Source of the DNA: Bacillus sp. B15-48
GTDB lineage: Bacteria > Bacillota > Bacilli > Bacillales > Cytobacillaceae
DNA length: 64,000 nucleotides
Assembly (NCBI RefSeq): GCF_016879755.1
Contig: NZ_WOFU01000006.1
Location: forward strand, 124,001-188,000
Direction of reading: 5' to 3'
The notes under the pieces were generated by a model. It did no database searches. It saw only the letters and a list, made by a program, of their open reading frames with translations, and was not told the DNA's origin. Positions 53,139-61,476 of the stretch are shown in pieces (within the stretch, counting starts at the first letter, position 1; every line of letters starts with the position of its first letter). The position numbers and the translations under genes were made by a program.

Positions 53139-54521
53139 ATGACTGAATTCAATCAAGAACCGATGCAACGGCAGTATATCAATAAAGAGTTGTTGCTAGA
53201 ATCTATTCAAAGTGAAAAGATTGAGTTGTTTCGGAATGAATTTCTCGCCTTACATCCATACGAACAAGCAACTTTTTTTAAGGAATTAACCGAGGAAGAA
53301 CGGCTTAAAGTGTACAATTTTCTTTCTCCAGAGGAAATGGCTGACTTGTTTGAAAACCTAGAAGTTGGTAAAGATGAATATCGGGATGTATTTGCGGGGA
53401 TGAATCCCGATTATGCAGCGGATATGCTGTCACAAATGTATGCCGACGATGCGGTTGATGTATTAAATGAATTAGATAAAAATCAAGTTGTTAGTTATTT
53501 AACAATTATGGATAAAGAGGCCGCGCAAGAAATTAAGGGCTTGCTTCATTATGAAGAGTATACAGCCGGAAGTATAATGACAACTGAATATATCGCGATT
53601 GTTGCGAATCAAACAGTCCGGTCTGCAATGCACATTTTGAAAAAGGAAGCACCAAGGGCCGAAACGATTTACTATGTTTATGTGATTGATAAGGAGAAAC
53701 ATTTAGTTGGAGTGCTTTCTTTACGTGATTTGATTGTAAGTGATGATGATGTTATGATTTCAGAAATTATGTATGATCGAGTTGTTACTGTTTCCGTCGG
53801 GGAGGATCAGGAAGAAGTAGCAAGAATGATGCGTGATTATAATTTTCTTGCTCTTCCAGTTATTGATTTTCAAAATCACCTTTTAGGAATTATTACCGTT
53901 GATGATGTAATGGACGTTATGGAAGAAGAGGCATCTGATGACTATTCTAAATTAGCTGGGATTGCTGATTTAGATACAATTGATCAAAATTCATTAACTG
54001 CAGCAAAGAAACGTTTACCTTGGTTAATTATTCTTCTCTTTCTCGGGATGTTCACAGCCAGTTTAATTGGGAGATTTGAAGAAACGTTAAATCAAGTAGC
54101 TATTCTCGCGGTATTTATTCCGCTTATTGCTGGAATGGCAGGAAATACTGGTACACAAGCCCTTGCAGTTGCAGTTCGTGGGATTGCTACAGGTGATTTA
54201 GAAAATGATAATAAGTTTAAAATTATTGTTAGGGAAGCTGGGACTGGATTTATTACAGGATTCATATGTGGGACTGTCATTACCTTTGTTATTTATTTTT
54301 GGAAAGGAGATTTCTTCCTTGGAGCACTTGTTGGAGTCTCGATTTTTATTACCTTAATTGTTGCAACTCTAGCTGGCGCGCTTGTTCCTTTAATTATGCA
54401 CCGTCTAAAAATTGACCCAGCTGTAGCCTCAGGACCGTTTATAACGACGATTAATGATATCATTTCAATTCTTATTTACTTCGGAATTGCTACAGCTTCT
54501 ATGAGCTATCTGACAATGTGA
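53139..54521 (+). CDS. mgtE: Magnesium transporter MgtE
   Basis: A 460-residue transporter. The N-domain with repeated acidic helices (about 25-135) is followed by paired CBS domains (about 140-265, LVGVLSLRDLI and LLGIITVDDVMDVME) and five transmembrane helices (about 290-460) with the conserved PLIAGMAGNTGTQALAVAVRG pore segment. Mg2+ binding in the cytosolic part gates the channel. ATG follows AAAGGGGGAA. No M-box riboswitch was seen upstream. Confidence 0.95.
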   Translation: MTEFNQEPMQRQYINKELLLESIQSEKIELFRNEFLALHPYEQATFFKELTEEERLKVYNFLSPEEMADLFENLEVGKDEYRDVFAGMNPDYAADMLSQMYADDAVDVLNELDKNQVVSYLTIMDKEAAQEIKGLLHYEEYTAGSIMTTEYIAIVANQTVRSAMHILKKEAPRAETIYYVYVIDKEKHLVGVLSLRDLIVSDDDVMISEIMYDRVVTVSVGEDQEEVARMMRDYNFLALPVIDFQNHLLGIITVDDVMDVMEEEASDDYSKLAGIADLDTIDQNSLTAAKKRLPWLIILLFLGMFTASLIGRFEETLNQVAILAVFIPLIAGMAGNTGTQALAVAVRGIATGDLENDNKFKIIVREAGTGFITGFICGTVITFVIYFWKGDFFLGALVGVSIFITLIVATLAGALVPLIMHRLKIDPAVASGPFITTINDIISILIYFGIATASMSYLTM

Positions 54522-54562
54522 AGACGAAGCAGTGCGGGGATAACCTTAGGGATATCTTCCTC

Positions 54563-54608
54563 TTTTCAAAGCTTGTACTTTATTGTAATATTAGTACTAG
54601 GTGCTAAT
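54563..54608 (+). promoter_or_regulatory. FapR-type operator of fabI
   Basis: ATTAGTACTAGGTGCTAAT (54590-54608) fits the FapR inverted repeat and overlaps a -10 TAATAT (54586-54591), with TTTTCA 17 bp upstream as -35. It is the second FapR-like box in the window. Confidence 0.82.
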
Positions 54609-54635
54609 AACATGTGTTAACAGGAGGATGGATAA

Positions 54636-55403
54636 ATGGTTTTATCATTGGAAGGAAAAAATTTCGTCATAATGGGCGTAGCCAATAAACGAAGTATTGC
54701 ATGGGGGATTGCCCAATCTCTTCATCGTGCAGGTGCGAATCTAATTTTTACATACGCAGGTGAAAGGTTAGAAAAGAATGTAGCTGATCTTGCCCATTCA
54801 TTGGATGAAAACTTTCTTGTCCTACCTTGTGATGTAACGGAAGATGAAGACATCGCTGCCTGTTTTTCCAAAATTAAAGAAGCGGTCGGAACAATTCAAG
54901 GTGTGGCCCACTGCATTGCGTTTGCGAATAAAGAAGAATTGGATGGAGATTATTTAAATGTTACACGTGATGGGTTTCTAATCGCGCATAATATTAGCTC
55001 ATATTCGCTTACTGCTGTGGCTAAAGAAGCTAGGAAAATCATGACTGAAGGTGCGAGTATTGTTACGCTAACCTATATAGGGGGAGAACGGGCAATCGAG
55101 AATTACAATGTTATGGGGGTAGCGAAAGCATCATTAGACGCTAGCGTGCGCTATTTGGCAAAGGACCTTGGTAAAGATTCGATCCGGGTAAATTCAATTT
55201 CTGCTGGTCCAATTCGTACTTTATCAGCAAAAGGAATTAGTGATTTTAATTTGATTTTAAATGAAATTGAAAAAAGAGCACCTCTTCGCAGGAATACAAC
55301 TCCAGAAGAAGTAGGCGATACGGCTTTATTTTTATTTAGTGATCTCTCTAGAGGGATTACGGGAGAAAATATTCATGTTGATTGTGGTTTCCATATTGTT
55401 TAA
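54636..55403 (+). CDS. fabI: Enoyl-ACP reductase FabI
   Basis: A 255-residue SDR-type reductase that completes each fatty acid elongation cycle. The cofactor site reads GVANKRSIAWGIAQSL, and the catalytic Tyr and Lys are in ENYNVMGVAKASL. It is the NADH-type FabI, target of triclosan. ATG follows GGAGGATGG. A strong terminator follows. Confidence 0.96.
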   Translation: MVLSLEGKNFVIMGVANKRSIAWGIAQSLHRAGANLIFTYAGERLEKNVADLAHSLDENFLVLPCDVTEDEDIAACFSKIKEAVGTIQGVAHCIAFANKEELDGDYLNVTRDGFLIAHNISSYSLTAVAKEARKIMTEGASIVTLTYIGGERAIENYNVMGVAKASLDASVRYLAKDLGKDSIRVNSISAGPIRTLSAKGISDFNLILNEIEKRAPLRRNTTPEEVGDTALFLFSDLSRGITGENIHVDCGFHIV

Positions 55404-55410
55404 TTCGATA

Positions 55411-55446
55411 AAAACTCGTTAGGCAAATGCCTAACGAGTTTTTTAA
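55411..55446 (+). terminator. Terminator of fabI
   Basis: AACTCGTTAGGCA and TGCCTAACGAGTT arms with a T-tract. Confidence 0.9.
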
Positions 55447-55553
55447 TTTGGGACTATTCTTTTGAAAAATGTGTTAACGGCTTAAGGTAGATGCGGAAAC
55501 AGCTTGGTCACTAATCCTATATACTATAGTAGGTGCAAAGGAGGTGAAGTCGA

Positions 55554-55895
55554 ATGGGTGAAGATAGTAAAAATAAGATGCCCTTTACCATTTATATTAA
55601 TGGCAAAGCTTATCCATCATCCGATGAATCACAACCATTATCAGAAGAACAAGTAAACAAAGTACTAAATACCGTAAATTCAAATATGAATGGCGTAATG
55701 GGAATCCTTTCTGAAAACTTAGGTAATTTGCCTGTTATCGGGAAAATCTTCGAAGGTCAAAGGGTTTTTCCAAAAATAGAAACGAATATTGAAAATGGCA
55801 CATTAAAACTAACTGTTAATGGACACCACCTTCTAGATATAGACCTCCAAGACATTCACTACACGGGTAGCGGTGAGGGGACCGAAGAGGATTAG
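55554..55895 (+). CDS. Hypothetical protein, 113 residues
   Basis: Soluble, mildly acidic (MGEDSKNKMPFTIYINGKAYPSSDESQ...). The beginning FTIYINGK and the later INGTLKLTVNGHHLLDID-like stretch suggest small beta-strands around a central amphipathic helix. No family recognised. AAAGGAGGTGAAG precedes the ATG. It opens the coat/sporulation block after fabI, so a spore role is possible but unproven. Confidence 0.7.
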   Translation: MGEDSKNKMPFTIYINGKAYPSSDESQPLSEEQVNKVLNTVNSNMNGVMGILSENLGNLPVIGKIFEGQRVFPKIETNIENGTLKLTVNGHHLLDIDLQDIHYTGSGEGTEED

Positions 55896-55968
55896 GACTT
55901 TTCGCTAACTGTCGACACTCGTTTTGATCTCCAATGCACAAAATTTTAAAAAAGGAGAGTGTTTCTAT

Positions 55969-56280
55969 ATGTTACAAAGTAGATGGGGAAAAACCGACAG
56001 AAGAAGAAGAAGAAGAACGGCACCAGCAATTGACGCTGTAAATAATACTGGACAATATTCGAAACCAACTGCTAAAACGAATGCAGATGCAAGTGGTGAT
56101 TTTAAGAATGTCATCATCGCAGGCAGAAACTCTTTAATCGTCCCAATCAATGTTCCAATTAAAGTACCAATTGCCCTTCCTGCAGCTGCCACTACTGGTT
56201 TGCAACTTCCTATTCTTAGTGGGTCAGGCGATGCGATTAAAGATTCCAAAGTGTCTTCAGACTTAACAAAGAGACTGTAA
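55969..56280 (+). CDS. Hypothetical Arg-tract protein, probable spore-surface protein
   Basis: A 103-residue protein with an arginine cluster near the N-terminus (GKTDRRRRRRT), then polar sequence and a hydrophobic repeat-like middle (NSLIVPINVPIKVPIALPAAATTG) rich in Pro, Val and Ile. The start at 55969 follows AAAGGAGAG; the open frame back to 55924 has no site. Its place beside CotY/CotZ and CotO suggests a coat or exosporium component. No match to CotX/V/W was seen. Confidence 0.65.
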   Translation: MLQSRWGKTDRRRRRRTAPAIDAVNNTGQYSKPTAKTNADASGDFKNVIIAGRNSLIVPINVPIKVPIALPAAATTGLQLPILSGSGDAIKDSKVSSDLTKRL

Positions 56281-56300
56281 TCCAAAATTTTTAGCGGATG

Positions 56301-56339
56301 ACCAGGTTGTTACTATGTTAACAGCCTGGTTTATTTTTG
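56301..56339 (+). terminator. Terminator before cotZ
   Basis: ACCAGGTTGTTA and TAACAGCCTGGT arms (one wobble) followed by TTATTTTTG. Confidence 0.8.
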
Positions 56340-56478
56340 TTTTAAGACGATTAAAATATCGGTTTCATGATGAATACAGCCTAATTTAAGGAAAACGGGC
56401 TTTTGTCCGACACCCAAATGCCCTTTCTAAAATATCTTAATAGTGTAAATAACCAAGAAAGTAAAGGAGGAAAAATTT

Positions 56479-56970
56479 ATGGGTTGTGGAAAAAAGACCG
56501 GACACGCAAAAAACGGTTGTGTTTGTGATGTAGTCCGCGCGATATTAGATATTCAAGAAAACATTCAGGATGATTTTTCTTGTGGATCAAACTGTTTTGC
56601 TGAACCCCTTGGTGCAATTCGCCCTCAAGCGAAAAATAAGGTAAATACTCGTGTATTCGTTCTAAAGGATGTGGATGGGACACCATTCCATGCTTTCTTT
56701 AAAGGGTGCGAAGATGCTTGTGTATCCATTTACTTCCGTGTTGAAGAAGTATTTGATAACTGCTGCGCAACATTAAGGGTATTAAAACCATTAGGTGACG
56801 ATGATTATCCAGTGGATCTTACTGGAGATAAGAAAGACAAATGCTGCATTGATTTGAGCAAAGTGTGCCTAGTTGAGGATTTCGAAGCTACACATGATTG
56901 TGTAACGGTTGATCTTTCTTGCTTCTGCGCGATTCAGTGTATTGAAGATGTATACCTTGATCTTTGCTAA
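56479..56970 (+). CDS. cotZ: Cysteine-rich spore coat protein CotY/CotZ family
   Basis: A 163-residue protein with at least 17 cysteines, including MGCGKKTGHAKNGCVCDVV, SCGSNCF, and CCATLRV. It fits the CotY/CotZ/ExsY family that forms disulfide-linked crystalline crust or exosporium layers. Whether it equals CotY or CotZ cannot be decided. The ATG follows AAAGGAGG. Confidence 0.9.
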   Translation: MGCGKKTGHAKNGCVCDVVRAILDIQENIQDDFSCGSNCFAEPLGAIRPQAKNKVNTRVFVLKDVDGTPFHAFFKGCEDACVSIYFRVEEVFDNCCATLRVLKPLGDDDYPVDLTGDKKDKCCIDLSKVCLVEDFEATHDCVTVDLSCFCAIQCIEDVYLDLC

Positions 56971-56992
56971 AGGAATGTAGTTTACTGCATTC

Positions 56993-57031
56993 CCCCTATA
57001 ACACTAGGATTCCAAGTGTTATAGGGGGATT
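56993..57031 (+). terminator. Terminator of the coat gene
   Basis: CCCCCTATAACACT and AGTGTTATAGGGGG arms, then ATTTTTT. Confidence 0.9.
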
Positions 57032-57085
57032 TTTTATCCAAATGAAAAATCCTAGCCGATTTAATGGGCTAGGATGATAAAAGGT

Positions 57086-57604
57086 TTAGTGAAATCCAAG
57101 CATTTTAATATCTTGTAAATCCCCTTTATTTAAACTGGTTTTCGTTTTATTCGGGAGCATAATCTCAATTTCCTCTTCTGAATGGCTTAAAAGAACCCCT
57201 GCGTACGTTGTTATTTCTGTGAAATACAGGCAAGAAACAGGTTTTAATTGAGCTGGAAAATTTTCTAAGTAAACTAGTTTTTCTGAAATATCCATGTCTT
57301 TAAAATTCTTCACTCTGCTCATTGAAAAATGTTTTCGTCTAGTTGTATCAAAAGGGTTTAAAGACAATTCCTCTAAATCAATTTTTTCTGGATTAGCTGG
57401 TATGTTTTTGCTTTCATCTGAAGAGGTTAGATCATTTATTTGTTTTGTTTGCCCATTTTTGGATAATTGTAGATTCTCTTCCGTTTTTTTATTTTTGATT
57501 TCTTCCCGAACTGAGTAGCGATTTTGCACAATAATATCAGGAAATTGTGTGATTGGAGTATGAATATAAAGCATTGGTTTATGATTCAATTTTTTTACAG
57601 ACAA
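57086..57604 (-). CDS. cotO: Spore coat protein CotO
   Basis: A 172-residue protein with the CotO layout: N-terminal MLYIHTPITQFPDI segment, a charged variable middle and the conserved C-terminal part RVKNFKDMDISEKLVYLENFPAQLKPVSCLYFTEI with LLSHSEEEIEIML. CotO helps assemble the outer coat. Start is TTG at 57604 behind AGGAGGG. It is oriented opposite to its neighbours. Confidence 0.85.
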   Translation of the reverse strand: MSVKKLNHKPMLYIHTPITQFPDIIVQNRYSVREEIKNKKTEENLQLSKNGQTKQINDLTSSDESKNIPANPEKIDLEELSLNPFDTTRRKHFSMSRVKNFKDMDISEKLVYLENFPAQLKPVSCLYFTEITTYAGVLLSHSEEEIEIMLPNKTKTSLNKGDLQDIKMLGFH

Positions 57605-57668
57605 AAAAGATCCCTCCTAACTTTTCGTTTCATTTTAATTTATGCACTAGTCACTGAGGAGTGATGAT

Positions 57669-58016
57669 ATGTTTTTGGGGATAGGTATCGAAGTTATTTT
57701 TATCATCGGTTTAGCTTCGTTTAGGCTTACAAGATTGCTTGTTTTCGATAAGATTACTGAATTTATTCGCTCGCCATTTTTTGATGAAGTGAAAGAAGGG
57801 GAAGACATCTATCTTGTACCAAAAAACAAGGGAATGCGAAGATGGATTGGTGAGGCTTTAAATTGTTATTGGTGTACAGGAATCTGGGTGAGCATGCTGC
57901 TTCTTTTAGGTTATCTTTTTCTCCCTGTTATCAGTATCCCGCTAATAATCTTACTAGCAATCGCAGCAGTTGCCGGCATCATTGAGACTGTTGTGAGTAA
58001 ATGGATAGGCGAATAA
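57669..58016 (+). CDS. yjcA: Sporulation protein YjcA (DUF1360)
   Basis: A 115-residue membrane protein with an N-terminal helix (EVIFIIGLASFRLTRLLVFD), a cytosolic loop with CYWCTGIW and a C-terminal hydrophobic pair. It fits DUF1360/YjcA, expressed in the mother cell during sporulation. AGGAGTG precedes the ATG. Confidence 0.85.
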   Translation: MFLGIGIEVIFIIGLASFRLTRLLVFDKITEFIRSPFFDEVKEGEDIYLVPKNKGMRRWIGEALNCYWCTGIWVSMLLLLGYLFLPVISIPLIILLAIAAVAGIIETVVSKWIGE

Positions 58017-58074
58017 ACAACCAAGCCTTTATCAGTATGCATAAAGTACTAAAAAAGGAAAAGGAGAAAATAGG

Positions 58075-58191
58075 ATGAAAAAAAGCGGAAGGGCAAAAAC
58101 AGAACGACGCCCGATAAACACCACATCAAATCGTAAAAAAGGCTGTGGGTGCGGAGGAATTAAAAAAGTAAAAAAGGTAAAAAATAAATGA
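58075..58191 (+). CDS. 38-residue basic Cys/Gly micro-protein
   Basis: MKKSGRAKTERRPINTTSN is followed by RKKGCGCGGIKKVKK. AAAGGAGAAAATAGG lies before the ATG, and a terminator follows the stop. Basic and with a GCGCGG core, it could be a metal- or nucleic-acid-binding spore peptide. It is too short for family recognition by eye. Confidence 0.6.
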   Translation: MKKSGRAKTERRPINTTSNRKKGCGCGGIKKVKKVKNK

Positions 58192-58198
58192 GGATTCG

Positions 58199-58228
58199 GC
58201 TGTCTCAATATTGGGGCAGTTTTTTTGT
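58199..58228 (+). terminator. Terminator of the micro-protein gene
   Basis: CTGTCTC and GGGGCAG (two wobble pairs) enclose AATATT, followed by TTTTTTTG. Confidence 0.7.
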
Positions 58229-58332
58229 AAAAACTGGAAAGTTATTTTTTTTCAAATTGCTAATAATTTGGATTGCCGACGTAAAAAATATATTTACCAA
58301 AAAATTTAAAAATACATAGAAGGGGAATGAAT

Positions 58333-58818
58333 ATGGGAATATTAAACAGTTTTTTTCGAGCAATGGTAGTCATGCTCTTGTTTATCGCAGTGAGCGGATG
58401 TGGCTTAGGAAAAACGTCTGAAGAGAGTCGAATGTCGATGATTCAGTCAGTGAACCCGGATCCGATAGCAGTAGAAGATAAATATGGCAAAAATCATGAA
58501 CTTGCAGAAAGAATTAAGCATGATATCCAACAACTCCCCCACCTATATGATGTTGCTGTCATAAAAGGAAAGGATGAAATTCTTGTCGCTTATAAAGTGA
58601 AGCATATGCAGCGGTTTCATATGAAAAAAATCGAAAAGGAGATAACAGACAAGCTCGAAAAGAATTACCCGAAAGAAAACTTTGTCGTATCTAGTGATTT
58701 CAAAATATTTATTGAAGCAATTGAGCTGAAAGATAAAATGAAGGACCCTAACTTTTCACAAGAAGACGCTGAAAATAGACTTAAAAAAATTATTAAATTT
58801 AAAAAGGAGTTAACTTAA
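58333..58818 (+). CDS. YhcN/YlaJ family sporulation lipoprotein
   Basis: A 161-residue lipoprotein with lipobox VSGC (signal to residue about 23), then a conserved ELAERIKHDIQQLPHLYDVAVIKGKDEILVAYKV segment typical of the family. The ATG at 58333 was chosen because GAAGGGG is then seven bases away. Gene spacing of 19 bp to spoVAC suggests an operon with spoVAC-spoVAD-spoVAEb, as in spoVA2-type clusters. Confidence 0.85.
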   Translation: MGILNSFFRAMVVMLLFIAVSGCGLGKTSEESRMSMIQSVNPDPIAVEDKYGKNHELAERIKHDIQQLPHLYDVAVIKGKDEILVAYKVKHMQRFHMKKIEKEITDKLEKNYPKENFVVSSDFKIFIEAIELKDKMKDPNFSQEDAENRLKKIIKFKKELT

Positions 58819-58837
58819 GTAGGAAGGAGGAAAAGTT

Positions 58838-59344
58838 TTGGCTAAAAAGCAAAAAAGTCCTGAACAAAGACGATATGAAAAGATTGAACAGAAACATGAA
58901 TTGAAAAGGCCTGTTTTAAAAAATTGTATTAAGGCTTTTTTTGTCGGTGGAACGATTTGTCTAATCGGTCAAGCTGTCACTTATTTTTATATTTACTTTT
59001 TTCATTTTACAGAGCAAACAGCTGGTAACCCTACGGTAGCAACAATGATATTCTTCGCGATGCTTTTAACAGGATTTGGTGTTTATGATCGCATCGGTCA
59101 GTTTGCCGGCGCAGGGAGTGCTGTCCCAATTACTGGCTTTGGGAATTCAGTGATTTCGGCGGCAATTGAACATCGTACAGAAGGTTTTGTCTTAGGCGTA
59201 GGTGGGAATATGTTCAAACTTGCGGGTTCAGTCATTTTATTTGGGGTGTTTTCCGCTTTTGTTGTTGCACTCATCAAAACTTTACTTCAAATCGGGGGGT
59301 TCTGTAATGCTGAAAATGTATCTGCAGTACACAGGAAGCTTTAG
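58838..59344 (+). CDS. spoVAC: Stage V sporulation protein AC
   Basis: A 168-residue membrane protein with an N-terminal charged helix (KKQKSPEQRRYEKIEQK) and several transmembrane segments including FVGGTICLIGQAVTYFYIYF and the family hallmark FAGAGSAVPITGFGNS. SpoVAC forms part of the dipicolinic acid channel in the inner spore membrane. Start is TTG behind GGAAGGAGG. Slightly longer than the B. subtilis protein at its C-terminus. Confidence 0.94.
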   Translation: MAKKQKSPEQRRYEKIEQKHELKRPVLKNCIKAFFVGGTICLIGQAVTYFYIYFFHFTEQTAGNPTVATMIFFAMLLTGFGVYDRIGQFAGAGSAVPITGFGNSVISAAIEHRTEGFVLGVGGNMFKLAGSVILFGVFSAFVVALIKTLLQIGGFCNAENVSAVHRKL

Positions 59345-59358
59345 GAGGGACCATTCTT

Positions 59359-60375
59359 ATGTTGAGCGGTAAACAAACATGGACATTTGCCAACCAACCA
59401 GTAATTGAAGCCTCAGCTGCTGTCGGAGGGCCGTATGAAGCAAGGGGGAAATTGGCTGCTGATTTCGACATCCTTCATGATGATTTATGGATGGGAAAAG
59501 ATTCTTATGAAAAAGCACATACTGTGCTATTGGAAGAAGCGATTGACACTGCTATTCAGAAAGCAAATATTACTGGTGATGATGTTGATTTTTTATTTGC
59601 AGGAGATTTAGTTAACCAAATTACTCCATCAAGCTTTGCTGCTAGAACATTTGGGATTCCTTATTTTGGATTGTTCGGTGCCTGTTCTACTTCCATGGAA
59701 GGACTTGCCCTTGCTTCCTTTGTCATTAATAATCAGGGGGCTAAAAAAGTGGTAACAGCTTCATCAAGTCATAATGCTGCCATTGAGAAGCAGTTTCGTT
59801 ATCCAACAGAATATGGGAGTCAAAAGCCGCCAACAGCGCAGTGGACAGTGACGGGAGCGGGTGCTGCCGTTTTATCAGACAATGAAGATAAACAAGGGAA
59901 ACTTGTGACGACTTCTGCAACCATCGGAAAAGTGGTTGATATGGGATTATCTGATCCTTTTAATATGGGGGGCGCAATGGCACCAGCCGCGGCGGATACA
60001 ATTATTGCTCATTTTACTGATATGCAGTTAGATCCATCTTATTATGATCTAATTGTGACAGGTGATTTGGCTAAAATTGGGCGCCCAATTACTTTAGAGC
60101 TTTTACAAAAGGAGGGCTTAAAAGTCGATTCGCAACAGTTCCAAGACTGTGGCTTAATGATTTATCAGGAAGACCAAGAAGTGCAAGCTGGCGGAAGTGG
60201 TGCAGGTTGCTCGGCAACAGTGCTTTATGGCCATCTGTTGAATGAAATGAGAAAAGGAACGTATGAACGGATTCTTCTAGTTGCGACAGGGGCGTTATTA
60301 TCTCCATTAAGTTTTCAACAGAAGGAAAGCATTCCTTGTATTGCCCATGCGGTATCGATTGAGGTACATCCTTAA
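59359..60375 (+). CDS. spoVAD: Stage V sporulation protein AD
   Basis: A 338-residue thiolase-fold protein that binds dipicolinic acid. It carries LFGACSTSMEGLALASFV and GGSGAGCSATVLYGH, consistent with the ketoacyl-synthase-like fold of SpoVAD. It is 14 bases after spoVAC. Start ATG after AGGAGGG. Confidence 0.95.
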   Translation: MLSGKQTWTFANQPVIEASAAVGGPYEARGKLAADFDILHDDLWMGKDSYEKAHTVLLEEAIDTAIQKANITGDDVDFLFAGDLVNQITPSSFAARTFGIPYFGLFGACSTSMEGLALASFVINNQGAKKVVTASSSHNAAIEKQFRYPTEYGSQKPPTAQWTVTGAGAAVLSDNEDKQGKLVTTSATIGKVVDMGLSDPFNMGGAMAPAAADTIIAHFTDMQLDPSYYDLIVTGDLAKIGRPITLELLQKEGLKVDSQQFQDCGLMIYQEDQEVQAGGSGAGCSATVLYGHLLNEMRKGTYERILLVATGALLSPLSFQQKESIPCIAHAVSIEVHP

Positions 60376-60440
60376 ACATTCTCTTTATATTTTCCAAATT
60401 TCGGTATTACTACCAACTCATTGGATAAGGAGGGATAAAC

Positions 60441-60797
60441 ATGTTAGCGATGTTTTTTTGGGCCTTTGTTGTCGGAGGACTTATATGCGTATTAGGACAG
60501 ATCATGTTTGATGTCGTAAAATTAACTCCAGCTCACACGATGAGTATGCTTGTCGTAATCGGAGCTATTCTTGGAGGATTTGGTATATATGATCCACTCA
60601 TTGATTTTGCTGGAGCAGGAGCAACGATTCCGATAACAAGCTTTGGAAATTCACTCGTGAATGGTGCTCTACAGGAAGCAGATAAACATGGCTTAGTTGG
60701 AGTGTTGACTGGAATGTTTGAAATAACAAGTTCAGGTATTTCCGCTGCTGTCGTTTTTGCTTTTGTTGGAGCTTTATTATTTAAACCTAAAGGTTAA
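60441..60797 (+). CDS. spoVAE: Stage V sporulation protein AE, type b
   Basis: A 118-residue membrane protein with four hydrophobic segments and the motif [27 protein letters not shown] shared with SpoVAC, typical of SpoVAEb. It completes the AC-AD-AEb set. No spoVAA, spoVAB or spoVAF is nearby, so this is not the full B. subtilis spoVA operon. ATG follows AAGGAGGG. Confidence 0.93.
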   Translation: MLAMFFWAFVVGGLICVLGQIMFDVVKLTPAHTMSMLVVIGAILGGFGIYDPLIDFAGAGATIPITSFGNSLVNGALQEADKHGLVGVLTGMFEITSSGISAAVVFAFVGALLFKPKG

Positions 60798-60901
60798 AGG
60801 AAATGGACAGCAATCTCCTGCTACATAGGAGCTTGCCTATACACATTTTGAACACCTCACATATATTACTATTAACTAAGGGAAAAGTGAGGTGACAGTA
60901 T

Positions 60902-61033
60902 ATGGGCTTCGGTTGCTTTGGCGGCTATGGTGCAGGCTATGGCTACGGCGCAGGTTACGGAGGATCTCCTTTCGTGTTAATCGTCGTATTGTTCATTTTG
61001 TTAATTATCGTAGGTTGCAGCTGCTTCTATTAA
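60902..61033 (+). CDS. yjcZ: YjcZ family small sporulation protein
   Basis: A 43-residue protein of Gly/Tyr/Ala repeats (GFGCFGGYGAGYGYGAGYGG) followed by one hydrophobic helix (SPFVLIVVLFILLIIVG) and a CSCFY end. This is the typical YjcZ/holin-like sporulation form. Start ATG with GTGAGGTG upstream. Strong terminator follows. Confidence 0.88.
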   Translation: MGFGCFGGYGAGYGYGAGYGGSPFVLIVVLFILLIIVGCSCFY

Positions 61034-61043
61034 TTAGTAGGAA

Positions 61044-61080
61044 AAAATCGTCCCCTCAAACAAGGGGGACGATTTTTTTT
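61044..61080 (+). terminator. Terminator of yjcZ
   Basis: AAAAATCGTCCCC and GGGGACGATTTTT arms, then more T. Confidence 0.9.
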
Positions 61081-61182
61081 GGACAATGATCCGGTTTTAA
61101 TTCGAGGAAAAACTTCTTTGTTTTCACCATTTTTTATCTTTTTCATAGGATAAAGTAGTTCAAGAAGGGGCGTGATGACTAA

Positions 61183-61437
61183 ATGGATAATCAGTTTTTT
61201 AAAAATATTGAAAAGAAAACTGGCGTAAATATGAAAGATATTTTTGATCTGGCTAATTCTTTGCAAAATGCAAATTTTAGTGATGAAAGAACGGTTCGCG
61301 GGGTCATTCGCCGTGTTTCACAAATTGCCAACAAACCTGTATCACAGGAAATGGAAGATAAAATTGTTGATTCAATTGTGAAGGACGGAAAGCAGTTAGA
61401 TTTTAATGAAATCTCAAAAATGCTTAATAAAAAATAA
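61183..61437 (+). CDS. spoVIF: Stage VI sporulation protein F
   Basis: An 84-residue helical protein, MDNQFFKNIEKKTGVNMKDI..., matching SpoVIF (YjcC), which supports late coat assembly and activity of GerR-dependent genes. Soluble, no membrane segment. AAGGGGCGTG lies upstream of the ATG. It converges on the helicase gene. Confidence 0.9.
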   Translation: MDNQFFKNIEKKTGVNMKDIFDLANSLQNANFSDERTVRGVIRRVSQIANKPVSQEMEDKIVDSIVKDGKQLDFNEISKMLNKK

Positions 61438-61441
61438 CACT

Positions 61442-61476
61442 GAAAGGAGCTCATTTTAGCTCCTTTCGGTTTTTTG
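61442..61476. terminator. Bidirectional terminator, spoVIF and helicase
   Basis: GAAAGGAGCT and AGCTCCTTTC around CATTTT, with a T-tract; the helicase stop lies in the loop. Confidence 0.85.

Noticed and set aside
55965-56285. Minus-strand frame of 106 residues opposite the Arg-tract gene
   Set aside because: The plus-strand frame has a proper ribosome binding site, a following terminator and the orientation of its neighbour; the minus frame lacks a ribosome binding site.
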